Shown piece after piece: positions 12,701-23,164 of a stretch of DNA of 64,000 bases. Source of the DNA: Saposhnikovia divaricata (taxonomy: Eukaryota; Streptophyta; Magnoliopsida; Apiales; Apiaceae); the NCBI GenBank assembly GCA_036435485.1, contig CM071599.1, positions 203,211,178 through 203,275,177 on the forward strand, in the 5' to 3' direction. The translations under genes and the position numbers were made by a program. The notes below the pieces were generated by a model. It was not told where the DNA came from, did no database searches, and worked only from the letters and a program-made list of their open reading frames with translations. The stretch's first letter is position 1. Each line of letters opens with the position of its first letter.

Positions 12701-13798
12701 CGTTAACAGGGGTGAAAGAGAATAAGAATGTGTGTCAGGCTCAGAAATATAGCTCTCACCCTGGGATAGATCCTGCGGGCTAGCAGTCTCTTCGGTCTCG
12801 GAATTAGATACATAGGAAGAGGAATGAATAGTATGCAGGGAGAGATTACCTGATTCATTACCTTGTGCATCATCGCTTTGCTCATCAGGAATCCCATCAA
12901 ATGCCTCAGCATGAGCAGACGGATTCTGAGCATATGATGAAACTTGCGATGATTCCTCTAAATTGGTAACTCCTGCATCATATGTAAGCCACAGTTGAAT
13001 ATTTTCAGGAATTGACATCGGTTTACCTTGATGTTTATCCTGATTATCAATGGTTGAAAGTGACTTAGTGCCCATCCCTAGCGGTGCAGATGTTGGGCTT
13101 CTGGCAAATCCCTGTCTAACAACAAGAGCATCCTTCGGTATTCAATCATTAATCAGCATTTGTAGGAACCGAGAAAACCAGCAGACAACATCAGTTGTAG
13201 TGAGGTCTCTGCTTGCAGGAGATCCCATTGTAGCCACTATCTCAGAGAGAACTATGCGTCCATAATTTATATCCAGTTCTCTTGCTAGGGCAACTGCAAA
13301 GGTTTGCATTGGAATTGGAATTTGATGAAAATCTTTTTCGCGTGCCCGAAAACATCTTGTGATGGCCTCGAAAAAGTAATTCCATTCCACGTGAAAGAAT
13401 TGTTTTTGGATGTTTCCAGTGATCCTGCCAGTCGGAGGATAACATCCTATTTCTTCAAAGAATGTGAGGCGTTGTTCCGCTGTAGGTTCTGGATCATAAG
13501 CATCTTTGATCGGGAATCCCAGAACCCTGTTGACAATTTCTTCAGTCACCTCATATTCTTGACCCGCTAAGGTAAACCTGAAACCGTAGGGGGTAGTTTT
13601 GCTCCCAAAAGTAACCGCACTAGTCCATAATTGATGTAAAGCATCATGTACTAGTGTAGGTTTAGCAGTAAAAGCATGGCTAGCCTTGGAGTTCAAATTA
13701 AGAAATCATACCCAAAACTTAAACCGCGGGAGTTGATCACCAATTTCCGTAGAAATATTATAAAAATTGTTTTTAGCAAGTGAAAATTGGTGAGCCAT
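9798..13798 (-). pseudogene. E1 third ORF (env position), about 1,300 codons, disabled
   Basis: The likely start is ATG at 13798 (MAHQFSLAKNN), not the TTG-initiated reading at 13696. An in-frame TGA lies at 13708-13706, a second at 13144-13142 where Trp is expected, and a frameshift lies near 12700. After it the frame stays open to 9798. The N-terminal 200 residues (GFRFTLAGQEYEVTEEIVNR, then LGFP) resemble the 'putative plant transposon protein' type of domain. Next come an acidic Ser/Glu-rich stretch, and a heptad-like helical region near 12080-11830 with MENQMRQFGQTMGQFG and NERMGAMEYTMHTM. A Gly-rich linker, a KKVELQGKQYDHELARL coiled coil near 11200, a roughly 450-residue mixed domain, and a Lys/Arg-rich tail (KEKRRRQKEEKDQ) follow. 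I see no convincing signal peptide or fusion segment, so 'env-like' describes position only. The function is unknown. Confidence 0.75.
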
Positions 13799-15424
13799 TT
13801 TAATTAAATGTTTTTCTTTAAGAGATGTGAATTTTTTTTTTTAAATTTGAAAAACAAGTAATTCACGAATTAACAGTTTTATCCCTTTCAATTTATCGAG
13901 AATACCAAAAAGCAATCTGAGAAATTAAACTACGGGATATGAACAGTGGCCAATTACTAAATCTGAATATTCAAAGAAGATATATATTCGTGTGTATACC
14001 AGTGAAATCGTGTGTGTATATGGATAGAGAATATGGAAATCGTGTTTTGAACAGTTACACAAACACTTGATGTTCGTGTGTATGTATATGCGCGTGTATG
14101 TATATGCGCGTGTATATGAGTGGTTACAAAACACACCAACACAAAGATTAATGATAACACAGACAATAGCAGTCAAAAAAATTGGCAGTAATTCGTGATT
14201 AGTATGAGTTTAATCACAAAAACACGGATTAGTGGTATGTAATTTGTGAAATCGCCTTGTTTTTGTGAAGCGGCTGCTGTAAAAATGAAATTAGGTAAAG
14301 TGAATGATGCATCGAGTTAGAGATGTATATATAGATGATTGTGAAATGACAAAAATGTCCCTGTTAAAAAGAATGAAAAACACCAAGTACATACAGGGAA
14401 GACTTAAGTCGAACTCTATCTCGAACATCAAGTCGAACTTCGAGATGAAGTTCGAGATAGATGTTAACTCGAACAAATAAGCACTTAACCAATTTTACAG
14501 CAAAGACTACAGGGAAATCCTATCTCGAACTTGATTGGCTTGTAGTAAACTTGGAAAATTCCCCTCCAGAAAAAAAAACATAGGGAAATTCGAGATACGT
14601 TTCGAGTTAGGAATTTAACTCTATCTCGAACATCAAGTCGAAATTCGAGTTGAGTTTCGAGATAGAGACTAACTCGAAGTTATTCTCAATTATTTCCAAA
14701 ATATCCCCTTGAAGAAAAAACTACAAGGTAATTCGAAATACGTTTCGAGTTAGGAGTTTAACTCGAAAAATTCCCCTTAAGCAACTGAGAACTCTATCTC
14801 GAACATCAAGTCGAAATTCGAGTTGAGTTTCGAGATAGACTAACTCGAAGTTATTCTCAGTTCTTTTCAAAATATCCCCTTAATGGAAACCTCATCTCAA
14901 CCTTCGAGATAAAATTCGAGATAGACTTTATCTCGAATATTTTGAAGATAGAACTAGGCACACTGGTAACTCGAACTCAAAGTCGATTTTCGAGATGAAT
15001 TTCGAGATAGACAACTCGAAATTCTTCCCAGACTTAGAACTTTCAAAACTTCACTCTGGCATCTTAAGTCGAAATTCAAGTCGAATTTCTAGATGAGTTT
15101 CGAGATAGAAACTAACTCGAAATTTTGAAGATATTCAATTCTAAGGCCTCTAATTACATGAAAAACATAGGTAAATTCATCTAAAAATCATGCAAAATTT
15201 AGAATACTATGAATTTAACTCCCCCTATGATCATGCAATCTAACAAGCATGAATTCAAAGATTTGTGCTATTAAAGACACTTAAAACACAATGAATTCAT
15301 GTAAAATGACATTATATGCAACCTATAACAATCATTAATTAGGCATTTTAAAGTCTAAGCACATAATGATTGAGTAGCTTGCACAAACAAACATAAATCG
15401 GGATTTTACAGATAGAAGGCTTTA
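13799..15424 (-). other. E1 spacer between pol and the third ORF
   Basis: 1.6 kb without a supported ORF. It includes a GTGTATATG/CGTGTGTAT-rich tract near 13985-14120 and the TCGA-rich repeat array at 14400-15125. Confidence 0.7.
14400..15125. repeat. TCGA-rich degenerate tandem repeats in E1
   Basis: Blocks containing CTCGAACATCAAGTCGAA and TTTCGAGATAGA recur at about 14410, 14625 and 14795, with weaker copies near 14890, 14975 and 15065. The two best copies are about 170 bp apart. Each block is a set of short dyads around TCGA. Sireviruses are known to carry palindrome-rich non-coding arrays, and this may be a version of that. Confidence 0.7.
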
Positions 15425-18400
15425 CTAACTTGTGTTAAGCATTCCCAATTCACCAACCAATCTATTGAATGTTACTTCATCAAGAGGTTTGGTGAATATA
15501 TCTGCAATTTGTTGCATTGTGGGCACAAAATGTAGCTCCACAGTCCCCTCCTCGACATGTTCTCTTATGAAGTGATACCTGATGTCGATGTGCTTGGTTC
15601 TTGAGTGATCTACAGGATTGTTGGTTATGGCAATGGCACTTGTGTTGTCACACATAATTGGAATTTTCTTGTGCTCCATGCCATAATCCTTCAATTGGTT
15701 CCTCATCCACAGTATTTGAGCTACACAGCTTCCAGCAGCAATGTACTCAGCTTCAGCAGTAGAAGTAGATACTGTATGTTGCTTTTTACTTTGCCAGGAC
15801 ACCAATCTTCTGCCAAGAAATTGACAAGCACCAGATGTGCTTTTCCTATCAATCCTGCAACCTGAATAGTCTGAATCCGAATAGCCAATTAGATTAAAAC
15901 CTGTATCTCTTGGGTACCAAATCCCTAGATTTGGTGTGCCCTTGAGATACCTAAAAATTCTCTTGACGGCTACGAGATGTGATTCTCTAGGATCCGCTTG
16001 GAACCTTGCACATAAACAAGTTGCGAACATTATATCGGGACTACTTGCAGTTAAATAGAGGAGTGAGCCAATCATACCTCGATAGCTTGTGATGTCAACT
16101 GGTTTACCTGATTTGTCTTCATCAAGCTTCGTGGTTGTTGCCATGGGAGTCTTAGCTGCTGATGCATCTTCTAGATTGTACTTCTTGAGTAAATCTCTGA
16201 CGTACTTGGATTGACAGATAAAGATACCATCTTTTCTCTGACTGATCTGTAATCCAAGGAAGAAGGACAGCTCTCCCATCATGCTCATCTCATATTTTTC
16301 CTGCATTAGCTTAGCAAATTTCTCGCACAAGCGCTCATTAGATGACCCAAAAATAATATTGTCCACATAGACTTGAACAAGTATTAAGTCATTTCTTACA
16401 TTTTTATAGAACAATGTTTTATCAATTACTCCCCTAATAAAACCATTTTCAATTAAAAATAAGGATAGGGTTTCATACCATCGCCTTGGGGATTGCTTGA
16501 GGCCATAGACAGATTTGAAGAGAAGATACACAAAGTCTACATGTTCTGGATCAATGAAGCCAGACGGCAGTTCCAGATACACTTCTTCTTCTAACTCTCC
16601 GTTCAGGAAGGCACTTTTCACATCCATCTGGAAAACCTTGAAGTTCTTATGTGCTGCAAATGCCAAGAACATCCTGACTGCCTCAAGTCTTGCAACCGGT
16701 GCATAGGTTTCATCATAATCAATTCCTTCTCGCTAAGAATAACCTTTTGCAACCAAACGAGCCTTGTTTCGTGTTACAAGTCCGTTTTCATCCAGTTTAT
16801 TTCTGAATACCCACCTAGCTCCAATTACTGATATGTTCTTTGGTCGGGGTACCAGTTTCCAAACTTTCTGCCTTTCAAACTGATTGAGTTCCTCTTGCAT
16901 TGCAATCACCCAATCAGCATCACCAAGAGCTTCTTCTATTTCTTTAGGTTCAAGCTTGGATAAGAACCCAGAATATAAGGAAATATTAGCCAAGTCAGCT
17001 CTTGCAGTTCTTCTAGTAGTCACACCAGCATCTGGATCACCAATAATTAATTCAAACGGATGATCTCTATTCCATACCCGTTCTCCTGGAAATTGTCTTG
17101 ATGATTCAGCTTGACTTTCTGAGTTGTGATGCTGACTACTTTGATTATTTTCACTAACTCCCCTTGAGTTAGTGCCAGCTCCTACAGAACTACTGTCAAC
17201 TCGTCTCGAGCCTTGAACAGTTGTCCTTGAGCTGCTATTTACTCCCCCTGAGTTATTGCCGGTTCGTACTGAAGAGGTCTCTTCTGATCTTGTAGAATTA
17301 GATTGTTCACTAGACTCAGGTTCTTCACGTACACTTGGAACATTTAATGGGACAATTAACTCAGGTTCATCTTCAAGTTCATCTAAGTCCAGATTCTGAA
17401 ATTTTAGGGACTCAGGTTCACTAGAATATCTAGAAATTGATGGGAGTTTGGTATCGTCGAATCTGACGTTGTAGCTTTCAGTCACTTTTCGATCATTCAC
17501 TAAGAACACCCTATAAGCTGCCACCACATCTGTGGAGTAACCAACAAAGATTCCTTCACGAGCTTTTGCTGCAAACTTGCCTAGATTTTCATCATCTATA
17601 AGTACATAGCATTTTGCTCCAAAGACATGAAAGTATTTGATTGTTGGTCTTTTGTTGTTCATTAATTCACATGGTGTCTTTTCTTTATCTTTTATGATCA
17701 AGGTTCTATTTTGAGTGTAACAAGCGGTACTCACTGCTTCGGCCCAGAAGTACAGAGGAAGTTTTGAATCATACAACAAAGTTCTTGCTGCTTCAACCAA
17801 AGTTCTATTCTTCCTTTCAACTACTCCATTTTGCTGTGGAGTTCTCGGGGCTGAATACTGACGACGTATTCCCTTAGATACACAGAAGTCATTCAGCACT
17901 GCGTTTTTGAATTCAGTGCCATTGTCTGATCTAATCGTCTTCACAGTAAGTGTTGAAACATTCTCAATTTGAGTGATGTGATCAATGATTAAGAAAGGTA
18001 CTTCGTCTTTCGTCATTGCGAACAATACCCATGTATATTTGGAGAAGTCATCCACGATTACCAATGCATATATTTTCCTAGACAAAGATAGGACATTCAC
18101 TGGGCCAAACAAATCCATATGAAGAAGTTGCAGAGGCTCAGTAATACTAGAAATTTCTTTGCTTTTATGCGATGCTCGCTTCGACTTTCCCATCTCACAG
18201 GCTTCACAGAGTCCTTTAGGAGCGAACTCCATTTGAGGTAGATCTCTCACCAATTCTCGTCTCGCGAGAGCATTCATCGTTTTGAAGTTTAAGTGAGATA
18301 GCTTTTTGTGCCATAACCAGCTTTCATCATCCGAGGCTTTGCTGTAGAAACAGGTGACCTCATTCTGATTAGCTGAATCCATGTCTGCAACAAAAAGATC

Positions 18401-18778
18401 TGCCTTTCGAACTCCTCTCAAAGCCAATGAGCCTTCCTTGATGTGAGTGATTGATACACCTTTCTTGTTGAAGACAATTTCGTAACCTTTGTCACAGAAT
18501 TGACTGATACTCAACAGATTGTGCTTCAGTCCCTCAACATAGGAAATATCTTCAATGATGACATTACCAGTCTTCAGTTTGCCATATCCCTTTGTCACAC
18601 CTATGATGTCATCTCCAAAGGTAACATAAGGGCCAACCTTCATAACCAACTCTATAAGCAGGGACTTGTTTCCAGTCATATGCCTCGATGCTCCACTGTC
18701 TAGCACCCATATAACTTTATTTCTATTCTGCTTAACGCCCTGCAATGACAGATTGGTTAGACATTCTTCGGAACCCAA
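15425..18778 (-). pseudogene. E1 pol: protease, integrase, RT, RNase H, disabled
   Basis: One frame runs from 18778 to 15425, interrupted by a single TAG at 16735-16733 where the copia consensus has Gln. In order: protease WVLDSGASRHMTG near 18700; GAG-pre-integrase LWHKKLSHLN near 18315; integrase core HMDLFGP and IRSDNGTEF with PQQNGVVERKNRT; reverse transcriptase with VFQMDVKSAFLNGELEEEVY; and RNase H with SDYSGCRIDRKSTSG. The catalytic YVDD box reads YVDN at about 16369-16358, a substitution of an essential metal-binding Asp. Pol is in a different frame from gag and overlaps its end by 22 bp. Confidence 0.92.
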
Positions 18779-21210
18779 CTTTGATTGGGCCCGGCTTTTC
18801 GATAAGATCGAGAATCAACAGATTTAACAACAGGAGATGAACTTTTCTTAACATTACTAGAGCTTTCGACTATCTCCTTTCCTTTCTCAGACTTGACAGA
18901 TTTGTCAATCTTAGGAGAAGGTTTGTCACTCCTAACTTTAGGAGGACTGACAGTCTTGGCTCTCACATGCTTTTTCTTGATGTTTGAACTAGCAACAGTA
19001 TTTGAGCATGATTGGCTAGATGCATTCATTAAATTCACAAAAGTTTGCATGACGTTAAAAGTGCATGGCATACAATTAGGTTGACCACACTGTGCATGAT
19101 TCTGATGCAGATTATTCATTGTATGTGTGGTAGGCATGACATGTGCAGCAGGAACATTTATGTTAGCTTTACATGCATAAGAAAGATGTTCAGTAGATTT
19201 ACAGTGATAACATGCTTTCTTTATTCGTTCAGCCTTAACCTCTTTTATGCCTTTTTCTTTCTTTCCTGGTTGTTTAACAGCCTTAGCTCCAAATCCTGGT
19301 CTAGATTGATCTCTAGGGAAATTGATTTTAACTTGTTTGATAGGAGTTATAGGTTGTGCTTTCTGGCGATCTTCCATCTCAATCTCATATCTAGCTATTA
19401 ATTCAGTCTCTTCTTCTTTTATTCTAGGAACAAGGTGTTTGTAGATAGGTTTGACAGCTGATTTAAGAGGGATAGGAATTTCCTTTTTAAGGTCACTGGA
19501 GCTAGTGTCGATAGGTCTCTTTCCTTCTTTCTTAGGAAGGTCAGAATAATCAAGTCCTATACCTACTCCAGTTATCTTCTTAAATGTGTCATTATCTACA
19601 TACACTTTACTAGCAGCTAGTTTGTAAGCTTCGCATTTAGTTTCTAACTTAGCTAGTTTGTCCCTAAGACATGCTTCTACTTCTTCCTTAAGGATGAGTT
19701 TGTGTTCCAGAGATTTAATAAAGTCTCTTAGGGAAGTATCTACAGTGCAAGCATCCTCTAACTCTTCCACTTTTGCCTCAAGCATTCTGCTTTTGGCAAC
19801 AAGTGTTTTCTGTTCCTTTTGAGAAGAGTCTAGGCTTTTGCACAACATATAGATCTCTTCACTAAGAGCCCCGTTCTGTTCCTTATAATCATCAATGGAC
19901 ATTTCTACTTTAAGGGTTAGAACTGGTACCTCTGGTTCCTCTGATGTCTCAGCCATGAGGGCAAAGTTTGCTACATGAGTAACATCTTCCTCATCTGAAT
20001 CATCCCAAGCTCTTCCTTCTGTCACTAACAAAGCTCTTTTTCCATGTCTTTCCTTCACCAGCGATTCATACTTGCTTTTGAGGGCTTCATATGTCTCTTT
20101 TGGATAAGTCTGTTTAGGCTTTTTGCAGTCGGTAGCAAAATGTCCAGCTTCACCACAGTTATAGCATTTGAACTTCATTTTGAAATCCAAAGGAGATTTG
20201 TAGCTGGTATTCTTGCCTTTTCCTTTGTAGCCTGACGAACTACCACCACCCCTAGCAGCCCGATAGTAAGATGAAGAATTTCTCTGTGGTCGGTTGCTCT
20301 TTCTGAATCCCATGTTGCTGAACTTCCTTGCTATGTATGCCACGACACTATCGTCCATGTTGTCCAGCTCTTCTTGGGTGTAGTAGTCATCATCACTGTT
20401 AGATGTGCACTCATCATCATTATCAACTTGATGTGGTGCATGTGATGATTTAGTATTTTCTGCAACCATTGCCTTCTTAGACTCTTCCTCATCAGCAACT
20501 AATCCTGATGCAGCTTCTTTTCCTTTTGAATCATTGTCCCATGCTTGATCTTGAAGTGTTTCCAACTCATAGGTCTTTAATATTCCATAATATTCTTCCA
20601 GAGAAGTTGTATGCAAATCTCTGGTTTCTCTTATTGCTTAGACCCTATGTTCAATGCTCTTTGGCTGGTTCCTCAGATATCTCGTATTAGTCTCAACTAT
20701 GGGGAGAGTTACACCTCTCAGATTCAAATCCAATACCAACTGACTGAATCGTAGATAGACGTCTGTTATGCCTTCTCCTTTTCGTATTCTAAAGGTGTCA
20801 TACTCCATCTTGAGTATGAGTGTCTTGTTACTTCTAACCTCTGCAGATCCTTCCATGACAACTTCTATCTTGTCCCAAATCTTTTTTGCTGTAGTCAGAC
20901 CTTTGACTATGTTGAACATTTCGTGATCAAGAGATTCCATCAAAGTTTGTCGTACGGCAGTATCATAAGGTATTTGCTCCTTGTCAGCATCTGAAAACTC
21001 CGAGGGCTTTTTAGGCTCAGACCGAGGTGCTATAACCACCCCTCCTTCCGTATGCGCAGGAATAACCACCATAGGAACAAATTTACCCTTGTCAAGGACT
21101 TCCAGATATTCAGGGTTAACAGTCTCTAAATAGAGTCTCATTCTGAAAACCCATTCGTCATAGTGATCTCGGTTGAACATTGGGATCTTGAATGCATTTT
21201 TAGGAGCCAT
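18757..21210 (-). pseudogene. E1 gag, one premature stop
   Basis: The start is ATG at 21210 (MAPKNAFKIPMFNRDHYDEW); the reading from 21225 uses GTG. The frame is shared across an in-frame TAA at 20640-20638, at a site where Gln fits (CAA to TAA). The first 195 residues are the UBN2/DUF4219-type copia gag domain (W-x-F-R-M near the start, IWDKIEVVMEG in the middle). Downstream are a zinc knuckle CYNCGEAGHFATDC near 20150, a long coiled-coil section (EEIYMLCKSLDSSQKEQKT and onward) and a second knuckle CYHCKSTEHLSYAC near 19200. The long gag with two knuckles fits the Sirevirus group. Confidence 0.9.
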
Positions 21211-21225
21211 TTCAATTCTGGTCAC

Positions 21226-21885
21226 TAAAAGTTTCTAAGTACCCAAGACTAGGCTATGTAGAATTTCTGCCTAAGTCGAAATTTCTCTAAGTAGAAATTT
21301 TTGCTCAAGTCGAACTTCACCAAGTAGAAGTTATCCAAGTCGAAATTCTATGTAGAAAATCTCAAGTAGAAATTCTATGTAGAACTTTTGTCCTTAGACT
21401 AACTTTGCTGCAGATCACTTTAATATTGAATAAACAATATTATCTCTTTAACACCTTTTTGACTTTTGATGCTTTACTCACCTAACCCACCTAACCCACG
21501 TGCTAGGTACTGAGTATGTTTTGATATACTTTCGGCCGTGAATAATGCAAATCAAAAATCCAAAAACACCTTTTTATTCTTTTACTATTTATCTGTTTGA
21601 AAAGGAGATCAAAAAGTTGTTGGGTCGTCTTCTTTGATAAGAACAAATGATGAACACTCAAGAACACCAAATATCAAAGTACCCAGATTAATTCACAAAA
21701 ATTAATTAAAATACACCCAAGCTAAATAATCACACCTGGAGTATTTAAATAATTTTTCGGATGAGTTTTCACTACAAACGAATTAAAGCTCACTTTTCGA
21801 GAAAATGAAAAGTAGATCTAGAAAATGAAAACTCACGATTCTTCTACTAAACACAAGGATCTATGTTTTGTATGTTAAACATATA
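21226..21885 (-). other. E1 leader between PBS and gag
   Basis: About 660 bp of untranslated leader. Near 21255-21385 (+ strand) it repeats AAGTAGAA and AAGTCGAA units, the same dyad vocabulary seen in the E1 LTR and the TCGA array. No ORF is supported. Confidence 0.65.
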
Positions 21886-21897
21886 GCTCTGATACCA
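21886..21897 (-). promoter_or_regulatory. E1 primer-binding site (initiator Met-tRNA)
   Basis: The - strand reads TGGTATCAGAGC, two bases from the end of the 5' LTR at 21900. Confidence 0.92.
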
Positions 21898-21899
21898 AT

Positions 21900-22501
21900 T
21901 GTTAGGTCCAAATGTGTTGTAGAGGGGGGGGGGTGAATACAACTTTTCAAATATGAGAAGCAATAAATACGATGCAATAAACGAACACACAGATTCAAGG
22001 AATATATGTCTTATATATAACTTGAAGTGGTTGCTACAACATTCATTACAAAGTATAACAGAAGTTCAGAGAGAAGTGAATGATACTAAGCTCTGTGAAT
22101 ACACTCTCTCTCTTTTACATGTGTTTTTCTCAAGAATTGCTCACTAACTAAAACATTACACAAGTACTTCTATTTATACTACATGTAATCTATGTCCTGT
22201 AGTCTTCAAAGACTAAGATATACGTGGCCCAACGATGTCCACATAAATCTTGCCTTATCTTGAAAGTTTGGAAATCTGCCAATCAGAAGATGCCATGTGT
22301 CATGTTGAAGCTGCACTCTAAGTAGAACTTCTACTTGAGAATTTCTACTTAGCCATCTCGAATTTCTAAGTAGAACTTCTACTTAAAAATATTCTACTTG
22401 GTCATCTAGAATATTTAGTACTTAGAAAATATTCTGGTCTTCAACTTGAAACTTCAATGCACATCTTGAACTTGTGATATCTTCATGTCTTCTTTATTCT
22501 T
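21900..22501 (-). repeat. E1 5' LTR, inner part
   Basis: This matches 8396-8999 closely, with scattered substitutions and a one-T indel. It stops at TTCTT (22497-22501), where E2 begins. The remaining part of the LTR resumes at 38531. Confidence 0.93.
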
Positions 22502-23010
22502 TGTTAGGCCGAATACACAATTAATAATCAACTTTGTATGAGAGATTAACAAGTAAAAGCGTTTATGCACTTAAAAAACTTCTTGTATTTCGAACCCTCT
22601 TCGTGATGTAAAATATCACAAAGAGCTGCTAGGTTACAATAAAGATAATTCGTTATCGATTCCCTTCTAGGGTTAACCTATCTGTATTTATATACCATAC
22701 AGCTACGATACAATCTCTAATTGATATTCCTAATAATCAGCTATACAATGATATCAATTACAGATTGTCACACGTCTCCTATGTCAACTCGATCTCTTTG
22801 ATAGCTATCCAATCTTCAAAGATATCACTTCCATAATTAATCTTCAATCACTGTTGAACAGTAGACGCGCTTCCTCCAGACAGAGTTTAACAAACTCTGT
22901 CGAGCTTCCACCTGTCAGAGTTTACTCAAACTCTGACTGCTTCCAGCTAAACTCTGATAACTCCCTGTAACACTTAAACACTGATCAAAACACATCAATT
23001 ATATTTAACA
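22502..23010 (-). repeat. E2 3' LTR
   Basis: 509 bp with TGTTAGGCC...TTTAACA termini on the + strand. Near 22880-22970 it holds several dyads made from CAGAGTTT and AAACTCTG. Confidence 0.95.
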
Positions 23011-23164
23011 ATCTCCCCCAACTTGTTCATTAGCAAAAATGTACAAGTTAATGACAGTAATTGATGATGTCAAAACAAAAAAACAAATACAGTGTTTATA
23101 CAAATTCAGAGTTTAAGCTTCTACTTAATAAAAACTATAGAGAATAAGAAAATTCTTACAGAAC

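Noticed and set aside
9798..13798. E1 third ORF as a retroviral-type envelope gene
   Set aside because: I see no signal peptide, furin-like site, fusion peptide or C-terminal membrane anchor; only the position matches.
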